A stretch of 64,000 nt of DNA, from positions 631,956,001 through 632,020,000 of the forward strand of contig NC_092335.1 of NCBI RefSeq assembly GCF_046630445.1, in the 5' to 3' direction. Positions 1 to 12,200 of the stretch are shown here, one piece after another. The notes under the pieces are model-generated. The model was not told the origin of the DNA. It searched no databases and saw only the letters and a program-made list of their open reading frames with translations. A program made the position numbers and the translations under genes. Source of the stretch: Rutidosis leptorrhynchoides. Lineage: Eukaryota > Streptophyta > Magnoliopsida > Asterales > Asteraceae. The stretch's first letter is position 1. Each line of letters begins with the position of its first letter.

Positions 1-1023
1 ATGTGTTTTTCATCATTAAACTGCAAGTGTTTAACCTTCTCGATAGTTTGATAGGTATAGAAGTGGTCGATTCAATGGCTTTTTGTGAGGAAGCCACTGA
101 GGAAAAAGTTAGATGAACGGTAAGTCCATATCCATCGGTCCGAGATGTTTTAGCACGCGATGTGTGAGAAGATAATATTGTCACTATGTGTAATTAGAAA
201 AAAATGTCCGGTGTCACAGTTTTGGAAAGAGAAAAGTGGGTGGGTGAAGAGATGAAAGATACAAAGACAAAAATGCCCTCATGTGTCTGGTACATGTATG
301 TGGTTAACAGATAAATTTAACGTTCGTCAGATGGCTGGACTATCTGCAAACAAAAATGCATACTTTTGAACTTAAAATGTTAAAATAAAAAAATCAAGTT
401 TGAACTATCCGTATGTTTCTGAGCAAACCACGAGGACCATTCGTGTAATTTTGGTCAAGTTTAAACTTGTAAGTTATGATTGAGCTCCACTTGAAGCACG
501 TTCTTAAAAATAGGTTGATTTATTTGAAAAATAACAATGTTTGGAGCGCGTAGAAGAGCCCGCCAAAAATTAATGGCATATACCAAGTGGATAAAACCGG
601 TATTACGAACCGGCACATGGGTGTGTCACATGTACTTAATTTATTTAACCAGTATTTGACTGGTCTAACTTGAACTACACCCGAGGTCCCGAGCTTTATT
701 ACGATAATCTTTGGTTTTTACTACTAGTATACTTTTTCGTAAATTAATCTAGTCACGTGTTTAATTGTGATAAACAAATACCCTGCTAAAGTGTAACAGA
801 TTACATGTGCACCATGTTTTTCAGAGTTTCAACAATTTAATTATGAAAAAATGGTTTATGCTCAAAAAAGTTAGAAACATGTATCAAATATTCAAATGTC
901 AAGTGAAAGATAAGTAAAAATAGCAATTTAAATGGAGATACATTATTACATTCAACTAGTCAGCCCAGTTACTCTTCGTAACTCTAGATTGAACTTTTTA
1001 ATTATCATATCAATGTTATATCA
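1..1023. other. AT-rich intergenic sequence, no gene seen
   Basis: No convincing open reading frame, RNA gene or terminal repeat was found here. It is AT-rich plant spacer DNA with short homopolymer runs. Confidence 0.6.
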
Positions 1024-1361
1024 GGGGTGTGTTTGGACGAAAGTAGCTGGAACTGGAACTTATAGCTGGAGCTGGAGCTTATGAGCAGGAGCTGGAGTTT
1101 ATTTTTGAAGCTGGTAGCTGGAGCTTATTATTTTTTATAAATGTTTGGTGAACTAGCTAGAACTTATTTTTCAGTTCATAAGCTCTACTTTTTTTCATAA
1201 GCTACTACAAGTAGCTTATTTTTTCAGAGCTTATGATTTTCATAAGCTCTACTTTTTTTGTCTACCAAACGAAGCTTATGACTTGGAGCTTATTAAAATC
1301 ATAAGCTCAAACTCCCATAAGCTTCCATAAGCTCCAATAAGCTACGCGCCAAACATACCCC
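1024..1361. mobile_element. MITE-like fold-back element rich in AGCTGGAGCTTAT repeats
   Basis: The stretch begins GGGGTGTGTTTGG (1024-1036) and ends CCAAACATACCCC (1349-1361), terminal inverted repeats with one mismatch. The first half is packed with AGCTGGAGCTTAT-like words and the second half with their complement (ATAAGCTCC, AAGCTCTAC), so the 338-bp unit can fold back on itself. It has no coding capacity. No clear target-site duplication was seen, so the superfamily is uncertain; hAT-like is a guess from the size and the TIR style. Confidence 0.6.
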
Positions 1362-1879
1362 AATACTAAAAATGAAAGTCAAGACTGAACACAATATCAG
1401 TATGACGTGACACAAACACACACATACGCAAGGACTAAGTGTCTTGATATGATCGGAGGGTTCGAACTTCGAAGACGGAGTGTAAGACGAGACCATGTTC
1501 ATAAGGTGTTGAGAACATGCAGACCAATGTATAGGTAGTGGTCGAGAAACAATCAATCAAAACCCGAACAAGCCGAACTTGTCTATTGTACGTGCGATGA
1601 CTCGAACTTGTCCATTATTGTACGTGCTACGACTTCTATCGTAAAGAATATAAACACTCAATTCGCATTCCAAAGCTGTTCAACATCGATGTGTCATGAT
1701 AAGGAAAACAATCATTCATTTCATAAACGCTAAATTTTAAACCCTAACGAAAATATTTTGCATAAAATCGCAAAAGAAACGAAACAAATCCACTAAACTT
1801 CATAATATGCTCTCTAACAGTCACTAACAAAATAAAACCCTCTTTTACTAATACAGGATTATTCTTCATGTATTTCAAA
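1362..1879. other. 3' flank of the glutaredoxin-like gene
   Basis: AT-rich spacer holding the presumed 3' untranslated region and polyadenylation region of the minus-strand gene that ends at 1880. A short open frame at 1299-1556 straddles the MITE edge and looks random. Nothing else was recognised. Confidence 0.5.
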
Positions 1880-2722
1880 CTATTGACCCAAACAAGATGG
1901 ACACCTAATCAAACCATTCTCACTGCACAGCGTACAACTCCTAAAGCCAGTTTTCTCTGAGTAACATTTATGGCTTCCATTACACTCATTACACAGGATA
2001 AACCTAATATCAGCACAAATCTGGCAACCGCTATTAGTTACCGCCGGTAAACCTTCAACATACTTCTTTAATTCGCCGGATTCATGAAGCTGCCGGACTT
2101 CTTCCGCACCTCCGATGTACCTACCGCCGATGAAAACCCTAGGTAAAGATATTTTCGTCTTTTCAATCTTAGCTTCACCGTTTTCAATCATGACGTCATG
2201 TAACTCATCTAGAAACTTCGAATCCATTGATAAATCACGTTCGTCGATTGAAACACGAAAACCGCGTAATATTGATTGAACTGTATGACACGCTTCGAAC
2301 GTCGGCCGTACGACACGTAAGCTCGTGGTGTATACAACAATTCGTTTCTCCGCTCCCGGAATTGAAATTACGCGGTCAGATTTCGTCAATTTCTCCGCGG
2401 CGGCGGTTGATTCCGGTAGCGATTTCAGTGAGTTAGAATTCTGTTTTGTGAACGCACGTGTGATTTTGTTAGCGAGATGAACGCGGTGGAAGATCGAGAG
2501 TCGTCTAGCGGCGGCGGTGTTGTTGGCAGTAGCGGTGGTGGAGCAGGGAGACGGTGGATCTAGGGTTTTATGAAAACTCTTACTGATTTTTTCATCATCG
2601 GCGAATAGATGTTCAACATCTTTAAATGATGTATGATTGAAGTTGAGATTTGATGTTGATCTACGAATTGAACTGTCGATATGATCAATTTGACAGCTAG
2701 CTTTACGGCGGTGTATCCACAT
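1880..2722 (-). CDS. glutaredoxin-like family protein with C-terminal cysteine cluster
   Basis: A single-exon, 280-residue protein. Residues about 127-227 form a glutaredoxin fold: a start reading IVVYTTSLR, the family signature TSLRVVRPTFEAC (132-145) where classical glutaredoxins have CPYC, the cis-proline strand SLPRVFIGG (192-200) and the GGAEEV glutathione-site segment (204-209). The tail (233-277) has nine cysteines, mostly in CxxC pairs (CQIC, CNEC, CTLC, CPSC), as in the plant GRX-like group that includes Arabidopsis At5g39865. The N-terminal 120 residues are Ser/Thr/Asn-rich and probably disordered. Members of this group are intronless, as here. Because the active site lacks CxxC, dithiol oxidoreductase activity is doubtful; metal binding by the tail is an inference. 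The stop is TAG at 1880-1882. The start is the first Met of the frame, about 60 nt downstream of a TATA-like box. The substrate is unknown. Confidence 0.93.
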   Translation of the reverse strand: MWIHRRKASCQIDHIDSSIRRSTSNLNFNHTSFKDVEHLFADDEKISKSFHKTLDPPSPCSTTATANNTAAARRLSIFHRVHLANKITRAFTKQNSNSLKSLPESTAAAEKLTKSDRVISIPGAEKRIVVYTTSLRVVRPTFEACHTVQSILRGFRVSIDERDLSMDSKFLDELHDVMIENGEAKIEKTKISLPRVFIGGRYIGGAEEVRQLHESGELKKYVEGLPAVTNSGCQICADIRFILCNECNGSHKCYSEKTGFRSCTLCSENGLIRCPSCLGQ

Positions 2723-2780
2723 ATCAGGCGAGATCTCGATTTTTGAAAATTAGGGCTAAATATTGGGAGAGAAATTGGGG

Positions 2781-2790
2781 ATTTATTATA
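2781..2790 (-). promoter_or_regulatory. TATA-like box of the glutaredoxin-like gene
   Basis: On the minus strand this reads TATAATAAAT, about 60 nt upstream of the ATG at 2722, a normal place for a plant core promoter with a short leader. No other element was identified with confidence. Confidence 0.45.
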
Positions 2791-3544
2791 TGGAGTTGAA
2801 CTGGATGGATTTGATATTGATATGTATTGTAAAATGTAGGGCTAAATGTTGAATGTGGAGTTGGTGAAATTAAAATGGTCGTAGATGCAATGGTTTGTAA
2901 TTAAGGATTTGATTTGATTGAATTTTTTTTTTTTCCTTTTTTTTGGATAAAAATGGTGGAATTGTATGTGTTTTTGATGGTGAAATGTTAATTTATAAGT
3001 GTGTGTGGTTAAATCATGATGGAAACTGAGGGCATGTGTTATGTATTGATTACGAATTCGACATTTTTTGCCCTTTTGGGAGCATAACTCAATTATTATG
3101 TGTTCGTGGAATTTGTGGAATTCGAATCTTTTCGACTAAATTTGTAATTTATATATTCAATTTTCAATAGTAATACTCCTCGATTTATAATTACGGAGTA
3201 TAATATAAGTTTCAATTTCAATGCTTCGATCTGCATCTTTTTTACTCGTATCAAATCTTTTCTTCGATTCAACAATTCAATTTTTTACTATTCTTTTTTC
3301 ACTATTAAAAATTAATTATTATTTATTTCTATAAATAAATAAGAGCAAAAAATAAAATTTATTTATTTATATCCTTAACATCCATGCACTTATGGCAAAA
3401 AGTTAGATAAAATATGAGTTGTAAAAATAAAGTAAACAAAATACAAATGATAATAATTGTGATTTTTAAACTGTGTATTTTTTATTCTTAAACAACAAAA
3501 TACAATAAATTCAATTATAAACATCAAAATAAGGTTAAACAACA
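2791..3544. other. promoter-side spacer, no gene seen
   Basis: AT-rich sequence with a T-run near 2926-2943 and no supported ORF. It is presumably the upstream region of the glutaredoxin-like gene and then ordinary spacer. Confidence 0.5.
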
Positions 3545-3776
3545 TTGAGTTGTAGCTTATTTGGTAGTGGTATGTCTCTCTTAGCGAGAGGTGATGAGTT
3601 CGACTCCGCTAAACTGCAACATTACACTTAATGTTATTCCTGTCCCGAGGTATTCATACATGCCGCCTTTCGCTTAGTGCGAGGGCAGTAGGGAGGGGAG
3701 TTTTACCGGCCATGTCATCGGATAGGTTTTCTCGAGGACAGTAGTAGATGCAACTACGGGAGAAGCTATAACTCAA
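3545..3776 (+). mobile_element. tRNA-derived SINE-like element
   Basis: The unit carries a pol III type internal promoter: an A-box-like TAGCTTATTTGGTAG (3553-3567) and, about 30 bp on, a B-box-like GAGTTCGACTCC (3596-3607), spaced as in tRNA-derived SINEs. It is about 232 bp with no coding capacity. The first 14 bases (TTGAGTTGTAGCTT, 3545-3558) return inverted, with one mismatch, at the 3' end (AAGCTATAACTCAA, 3763-3776). No poly(A) tail or clear target duplication was seen, so the exact ends are uncertain. Confidence 0.6.
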
Positions 3777-3960
3777 TTAATTACTGACAAGTTTTAAAGT
3801 TTTGTCAAATATATCCTTAAATTAAATTTTTTTTATATGTTAATATATTGAGATTGTGCTATCCGTTAAAGATTAAAGATTTAAATAAAGATAAAGATAT
3901 ACTCGTATATGATATATAAAAACTTGTTAATACTTTGTTCGTGATGCCAAATAGTGTTGA

Positions 3961-6900
3961 CTAGATTTTTGGTCCGCGCTTCGCAGCGGATTAGTATTAG
4001 TTTAACGCTACTATATGGTTACACATTTTTCGGCCTGAAAGTCATCGAAACCACATTATAAACCCTCGATATAATCAGGTAGATACAAAAGACCTGGCAA
4101 CGTTGTTTGTTGCAACCATAATATGGTTCTACAAAATGTTGGTTATTGCTGGGCTAGTCTTTCTTTTTCTTTGACTTGTTCATACATGTTGAACACATAC
4201 TGAAAACATTAGTATAAATAAACAATATAAGTCAAATAATCACTTTTAGGCCATAAACAAACTGTATATAAGGATAGTTATTAACATAAAAACACAAAGC
4301 ATACCACACTTACCATTCTCTTGGAGTCTCACAGACTGGTAACAGGTGTATAAACTGATTTTCGATAACAGGAGATGGATGTAACAATTGTTCAGTCAGA
4401 ACATGGTGGGTAGTGGATACAACCTACACTACACCAGAAAATTGAAGTCTCAGTTTACAAAGTATGGAATACCGATATTATGATACATAATATTTACCAA
4501 GCAAACAACAATGTAAACAGTATACAACATACAAGCATCAATTTTTTTTTACTTTGGTTAAAGTAGTTGGCCATACGTCGGATCACATAAAAATATACAA
4601 ATGAAACTTCATATAATAAGAATTTTACTACAAAATCATTGAACTTGATAAACAGAGGCATACCATCGTTTGGAGATGGAACCATAACCCCTAAAGCGCT
4701 TCGAGGAACTAAAAACAGAAGCACACGTGTTTAGTAGCAGGCTAAATACGAAGAAACCATTCAAATTATTTGTTACGTATGAGAAAGATCAAATATTATG
4801 GTCTTTAGGATAGGATTTATGTGCATGTATTATTTCAAATACATCTCCTACAACTCCGTAATCGGCAACCTGCATTTTTAGAAAACATAAATAATATTGA
4901 GCAAATCCATAAGAACGAAAGGATCGTCTTATATAGAATGGACTTGACCATGACTTGAAAATTTGGTGTTGCGTCTTTGTTTACCGAAACAATGACATTA
5001 GAATCTCTCATAGTCGCTATGTGTTGAATAGCTTGAGAGACACCACAAGCCATATATAGTTCTGGGGCAACAATGCTGGCTGTTTGGCCAACCCAACCAC
5101 TTACCGCTTCCCAACCGCCCATTTAGACACTTTTAGCTAACTAAATGGATTACAACCCAGAAGCATATAACTCAGCTGATGTTATGTTTTTTTAAATGGA
5201 CTGTATCAATGGTGACGCCCATATTGACACCTGATATAATCCAGAAAAGCTCTCGTAACGAATACTTTTAACAATGTTAAGAAGCAAACAAACTGTTACC
5301 ATATAGACGTATAATATTAAGATGCGAAGATCTAGGAGTATATACTTGTACCTTTAGAGTAAAGTTATGGCCCAGACTTTATGGATCCACATCCTTTTTT
5401 TCAACAAACTCATCATCCAAGACATTGCAAACTGAAAATTTCAATGCACTCTATAAATAATTAACAAACATGTTTATGTAACCTGACATATGTGATTTTA
5501 TATCACAGAAATGATACAAATTAAGATGGGGATGTAGTTGACTGCAATGTAATACAAAATTTTAGAAAGGGCCTCTCTACAAATGATACCTGTGGTATGA
5601 ATTTGTTGACGTGAAATATGGTGACTTGCGAATTTACATGGTTGTTACCGATTCAATGTATCGTAACATGCAAATTGACACCAATGGTAACAAAATATAA
5701 GGATTTAATAAAAATATTCTACTAAAGTTAAATATAGTCTGTCAAGAAACATGTGATGCAAATTATAATTAACTTATGCTAAATCATGGTAATGTCGAAA
5801 AACGTCAAGCATTAGTATCAGTATAGCATGTATGATAATATATACCCCTGGACGATATTGCATTCCATAAAATTATCTACTCGAATTTGCAACTGCAGTA
5901 ATCCCTCCGTGTTCGTTTCCAACCACTGCTTTGAAACCGCTTGCCAACTTAACCACTCATCACCATGAGTCGATTAAGTTATTCAGTGCAAAGCACACTA
6001 AAATTCAAAATACTAAGTGTAATGTGTAAATTGCAAGTAATATTGTTACCGGAGACACATGTGACCGAACCTGTCGCCGAGGTGTCAACGTAGGTAGAAG
6101 CTGAAGTAGCCATCTCCATACCATCAACTGATGAACTGGAACAGCTGCAGTACGCTTGTGACGCCTTAAAATCTCCCTGGTTGCTATTTGGCTTGATGAT
6201 ACAGTACACGTGCCAAAAGAACGGTCGTCTTCCGCAATGTCACGCGACATGCAACCCCTTGTGCTAACAGCAAACACATTTCCAGTAGGACGCGCAGCTT
6301 GCCAAAGCTGTAATTGGACAAAAGTTGGAGGTTTCAATTCACGAACACAATACATGAGCAGCTAAAAAAAACCCAACAACTAAGTAAACAAATAAGAAAG
6401 AAATTTAACCCATCATTACAACAAATAAAAACTATTTTTGCTGGTCCGGGATTGTGATTAGGATTTGATCATAGTCACCATACCCCATCTAAAATAAAGC
6501 ATACAATAAACGGTAATAGCAAGTGCCTACTAAAATGATATATTAGATCACTGATTGTAACACAAAATATTAACTAAAGCATGAACCTCAATTTACTAAT
6601 GGCAAACTTTATGGGTAGTGTCATAGATATGTGAACATAAAAAAATAGATTCTCGTAATAAGATCATGTATAAATTTTTGCATTGGTAGAGATTTAAAAA
6701 GTAGAGTAAAACTAAATGGATCATATACTAACCGTAGCAAGGTACTCTTGAAGCAGTCATCTCAATAATAGCATGAATCTATAATCAGATTAGCCATTGT
6801 CACCAAGTGTTAAATATCTTGAAGCAGTCATCTCAATAATAGCATGAATCTATAATCATATTAGCCAGTATCTAACATATACTAATCTTAGCAAGGTACT

Positions 6901-8242
6901 CTTAAGTAAGATATTAACAGTTGATTCATCCACATGACATGCATTACATTTAGATATTAAATTAAATTAAATACATAAAACTCATAAACAATAACAAAGG
7001 TATAGTGAAATACGTATATGGAAATAGAAAATTACAAACCTTGTGACGAAATTGTATTGGTTCAAAATTGGTTTTGGTGGATATGATTCTTTAGACCGAT
7101 GATAAGAAACCTATATGCAATTCGCTTCATTAAATATGAAGCACAAAAAGATCCAGATTCATCTACATATATGTAGATATTAATAAATACCACATAGCAC
7201 ATTGAGTTCAAAAATAAAGAGATGAATATAATTAGTCAAAGTAAATGGCATTACTAATCAATCACCCACGCCATGTGTTACATGACCATTTCTTCAAACA
7301 CCTTGTCTTCATGTTTAGTTCCACAATATCAAAGAAACTCTTTTAGAACACGGTGACACAATCAGCTTATCCAAATACATCAAAACAAATAACACACATA
7401 AACTGCAATATTACAGTGTGCAAGAGCAATTATAGCCCAAATAAATGATTTACCTTGAACGCTACCGGAATATACTCTATCTCAAAGGCTTCCATCTGTT
7501 ACAAAAAAGGTCTCAGATTTAGGAGAACCTTATTATCACAACAAAAAACCTTTATCTTAAAGAATTTCAAAAGATCATCAAAAAATTCTGCTTACGCATT
7601 TGGTAATTTGAGAAAACAAACCTAATTTCTAGAAATCTAACATTAATAATCGGAAAAACCTTACCTTAATTGACCCTCATTCAAACATCAGATGACGAAG
7701 AATCTTCATAAGGAAAAGCATATCGGTTTAAAGCAACGAAATTATCTTCAGTGAACAATCCACCTACTTTAGATTATGTAATAACGAAATCAGGTCGAAT
7801 TGAAGGATTCGATTCAAAAGTTACAGCAAAAAAGTAAATCGACAAACACAAATATCATCAAACTTTCCAATTCAAAGTCAGGGCCAAATTGAACAGAATT
7901 CTGACAGAAAAAAGACAATTAAAAGTAACTTAATTTGATTCAACCTACTTTACGATTGTGGTGCTTGAGATCGAAATCTGTCCTTTAATCAAGATACGGC
8001 GGCATACGATGATAGTGGTTGCGATGTCGATGTTGACGGTGGTGGTGGCGGAGATGGTAAGGGAGATGGTGGCGGCGGAGACGCTTAGGGAGATGGTGGC
8101 GATGGGAAAGTCGCCAGAAACTTCTGGCATGAACCTTCAATGCAGTAGTTGAATAAAAAAAAATTACTGTTATACTGTAGATGGTACTGTTATAGCGTGC
8201 AAGGCTTTTACGTGAATTAGTATATAGGTAAATAAATATAGA
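3961..8242 (-). mobile_element. probable non-autonomous Helitron
   Basis: Read on the minus strand the 3' end is a GC-rich hairpin (stem TCCGC/GCGGA, 3973-3990) followed 8 bp later by CTAG (3961-3964) and a flanking T, the Helitron 3' signature. A candidate 5' end is TCTATATTTATTTACC at 8242, though the base before it is C rather than the expected A, so this end is less sure. There is no Rep/helicase coding. Inside are minus-strand exon-like pieces with GT/AG edges, one of which is clearly ETFA (see 4803-5102). Other exon-like pieces, around 6060-6350, 6445-6490, 7025-7100 and 7680-7770, were not identified. Capture of spliced gene fragments is typical of plant Helitrons. Confidence 0.45.
4803..5102 (-). 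pseudogene. ETFA: electron transfer flavoprotein alpha-subunit fragment (ETFA, C-terminal FAD domain)
   Basis: Minus-strand reading of about 5096-4955 gives [14 protein letters not shown], then a segment matching the ETFA consensus GVSGAIQHLAGxRDSKVIVAVNKD, ending NFQ at a GT donor. After an intron of about 85 bp ending in GCAG, 4869-4806 reads [15 protein letters not shown], the ETFA C-terminal motif. In intact ETFA (mitochondrial matrix, FAD-binding partner of ETF-beta, feeding electrons to ETF:ubiquinone oxidoreductase) these two blocks adjoin at the same point, so the host intron has been kept. Substitutions in conserved positions (QTGK to QTAS, AFGVSG to ACGVSQ, a missing APIF segment) and lack of the N-terminal ETF domain nearby mark it as a decayed fragment. 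It sits inside a probable Helitron, which would explain its position. Confidence 0.82.
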
Positions 8243-8426
8243 GTTTTTCAATAATTTAAAATATTGTCATGATCATGTATATGCACACTATCTGGTCTTC
8301 TTAATATTTTCTTATCATGATCCTACTTACGACAAAGGGATAGGCTTAGCAAATAGAATTGGATTTGAAGTGTTGGGCCTTATTTATATTCGAAAAAAGC
8401 AAGTACTTACATATCCTTTTCAAAGT
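8243..8426. other. short spacer between Helitron and MULE-type element
   Basis: AT-rich sequence between the candidate Helitron 5' end and the MULE-type element. It ends in TTTCAAAGT (8418-8426), the left copy of that element's target duplication. Confidence 0.4.
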
Positions 8427-8885
8427 GGGAGTTGATTCGTACACCACCTCTTTTTTGTCATACACCACCACACTAAAATTATGGACCATGTTACCCTTAT
8501 GAACCATTTACTATTCTTTAACTTAAATTAAATCTACGTCCAAAAGTTGGAACTCTTCCCTGCTTGCTCGGCACCTGCTTCTTATCTTCTTATTTCAAAA
8601 TTTTGTCACCACTTTTCCAATCATTTAAATTAAAAACATATTCTAATCATGATAAAATAATAAACCTGAAATTGTTTCTCATGTTGCAAAAATGTGCCCA
8701 ATTAGCGAAGATAATTGTCTGTACCCTAATCTGCTTCGAAGTTTTTCTTCGTACTTATATTTCATTTTGTATATATTTTTCAACATAAAATGTAAATTGG
8801 TAAAACACTTGACTATTTCAGTATTAATATTCTCTCATGGTTGAAATAGCTTATCCAATAGCTTTTTAGTGATTTAATCATCTTT

Positions 8886-9045
8886 TGATATAATTAATAA
8901 TTCGTATAGTCCAACAACATGTACAACATATAAGTTTAAGAGTTCATCCTTTTCTAAAACCAATTGGTGATAGAGGGACTTCCTTTTACACTTATATGCA
9001 TTCATTTATTTTGTCTCATGGCCGATGTGGGATAACTTCCCAACA
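8886..9045 (-). repeat. 3' LTR of the TRIM-like element
   Basis: 160 bp. On the minus strand it begins TGTTGGGAAGTTATCCCAC and ends in CA, and it matches the copy at 14475-14634 over its full length with about seven differences. Confidence 0.85.
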
Positions 9046-9259
9046 CGCCCCCTCACATCGAGGCGTGGAACGGTTGTAGAGATGGCGGCAAGAAGAAGGC
9101 CTAACTCAATCTCTTTGTAGCGACGGCGGCACACTCATGGGGGCCTGACTCGGACTCGCTTTGTAAAACCACTTACCTAAGCTCTGATACCATTTTTAGT
9201 AAGTATAAGTCGAACATTTTCATTCAAAAACTCGGTTCCTCCGTCACTTTGGAATATTT

Positions 9260-12200
9260 TGTAGTGACCTGAACTTTTGCATGTTTATATATATTAAATG
9301 AATTGGTTATTTACATGATTAAGTGTTTCCAACATGTTAAGCAATCAAACTTGTTAAGACTTGATTAATTGAAATAGGTTTCATATAGACATTTGACCAC
9401 CCAAGTTGACCGGTAATTCACGAACGTTAAAACTTGTAAAAACTATATGATGACATATATATGGTTATATATATAGTTAACATGATTTTATTATAAGTAA
9501 GTATCTCATTAGGTATTTTAACAATGAGTTATATACATAAAAATGAGACTATTAAATTAAGAAACTCGAAAACGATATATATAACGATTATCGTTATAAC
9601 AACGTCTTACTAAGTACATATGAATCATATTAAGATATTGATACACTTGGTTAATTATGTTAAATGATAAGTAAATATATCATTAAGTGTATTAATAATG
9701 AACTACATATGTAAAAATAAGACTACTAACTTAATGATTTCGAAACGAGACATATATGTAACGATTATCGTTGTAACGACATTTAACTGTATATATATCA
9801 TAATAAGATATATTATATATCATAATATCATGATAATGTAGCAATTTAACATCTCTTTAGATATAATAAATAATGGGTTAATAACATTTAACAAGACCGT
9901 TAACCTAAAGGTTTCAAAACAACATATACATGTAACGACTAATGATGACTTAACGACTCAGTTAAAATGTATTTACATGTAGTGTTTTAATATGTATTCA
10001 TACACTTTTGAAAGACTTCAAGACACTTATCAAAATACTTCTACTTAACAAAAATGCTTACAATTACATCCTCGTTCAGTTTCATCAACAATTCTACTCG
10101 TATGCACCCGTATTCGTACTCGTACAATACACAGCTTTTAGATGTATGTACTATTGGTATATACACTCCAATGATCAGCTCTTAGCAGCCCATGTAAGTC
10201 ACCTAACACATGTGGGAACCATCATTTGGAAACTAGCATGAAAGATCTCATAAAATTACAAAAATATGAGTAATCATTCATGACTTATTTACATGAAAAC
10301 AAAATTACACATCCTTTATATCTAATCCATATACCAACGACCAAAAACACCTACAAACACTTTCATTCTTCAATTTTCTTCATATAAGTAATCTCTCTCA
10401 AGTTCTATCTTCAAGTTCTAAGTGTTCTTCATAAATTCTATAAGTTATAGTTTTATAAAATCAAGAACGCTTCCAAGTTTGCAAGTCTACTTCCAAGCTT
10501 TCTAATCCATTCCAAGTAATCATCTAAGATCAAAAAACCTTTGTTATTTACAGTAGGTTATCTTTCTAATTCAAGGTAATATTCATATTCAAACTTTGAT
10601 TCAATTTCTATAACTATAACAATCTTATTTCGAGTGGAAATCTTACTTGAACTTGTTTTCGTGTCATGATTCTGCTTCAAGAACTTTCAAGCCATCCAAG
10701 GATCCTTTGAAGCTAGATCCATTTTTCTCATTTCCAGTAGCTTTATCCAGAAAATTTGAGGTAGTAATGATGTTCATAACATCATTCGATTCATACATAT
10801 AAAGCTATCTTATTAGAAGGTTTAAACTTGTAATCACTAGAACATAGTTTAGTTAATTCTAAACTTGTTCGCAAACAAAAGTTAATCCTTCTAACTTGAC
10901 TTTTAAAATCAACTAAACACATGTTCTATATCTATATAATATGCTAACTTAATGATTTAAAATCGGAAAACACGAAAAACACCGTAAAACCGGATATACG
11001 CCGTTGTAGTAACACCGCGGGCTGTTTTGGGTTAGTAAATTAAAAACTATGATAAACTTTGATTTAAAAGTTGTTCTTCTGCCAAAATGATTTTTCTTAT
11101 GAACATGAAACTATATCCAAAAATCATGGTTAAACTCAAAGTGAAAGTATGTTTTCCAAAATGGTCATCTAGACGTCGTTCTTTCGACTGAAATGACTAC
11201 CTTTACAAAAATGACTTGTAACCTGTAATTCTGATTATAAACTTATACTTTTTCTATATAGATTCATAAACTTAAGTTCAATATGAAACCATAGCAATTG
11301 GATTCACTCAAAACGGATTTAAAATGAAGAAGTTATGGGTAAAACAAGATTGGATATTTTTTGATTATTTTAGCTACGGGAAATGTTTAACAAATCTATA
11401 CAAATCATATCCTAGCTAACTTATATTGTATTATACATGTATTCTAATATATTATGTAATCTTGGGATACCATAGACACGTATGCAAATGTTTTGACATA
11501 TCATATCGACCCATGTATATATATTATTTGGAACAACCATAGACACTCTATATGCAGTAATGTTGGAGTTAGCTATACAAGGTTGAGGTTGATTCCAAAA
11601 ATATATATACTTTGAGTTGTGATCTAGCCTGAGACGTGTATACACTAGGTCGTGGATTGATTCAAGATAATATATATCGATTTATTTTCTGTACATCTAA
11701 TTGTGGACAACTAGTTGTAGGTTACTAACGAGGACAGCTGACTTAATAAACTTAAAACATTAAAACGTATTAAAAATGTTGTAAATATATTTTGAACATA
11801 CTTTGATATATATGTACATATTTGTTATAGGTTCGTGAATCGACCAGTGGCCAAGTCTTACTTCTCGACGAAGTAAAAATCTGTGAAAGTGAGTTATAGT
11901 CCCACTTTTAAAATCTAATATTTTTGGGATGAGAATACATGCAGCTTTATAAATGTTTTACAAAATAGACACACGTACATGAAACTACTTTTTATGGTTG
12001 AATGATCGAAGCCGAATATGCCCCTTTTTGCTTGGTAACCTAAGAATTAGTAAACCGATCTACTAATTGACGCGAATCCTAAAGATAGATCTATTGGGCC
12101 TAACGAACCCCATCCAAACTACCGGATGCTTTAGTACTTCGAATTCGTTTTTATCATGTCCGAAAGATTACCCGGAATGATAGGGGATATTCTTATATGC

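Noticed and set aside
7945-8251. Overlapping open frames on both strands (Met/Val-, Thr/Ser- and His/Arg-rich)
   Set aside because: A short GGTGGCGGAGATGGT-like simple repeat gives open frames in several phases; no domain.
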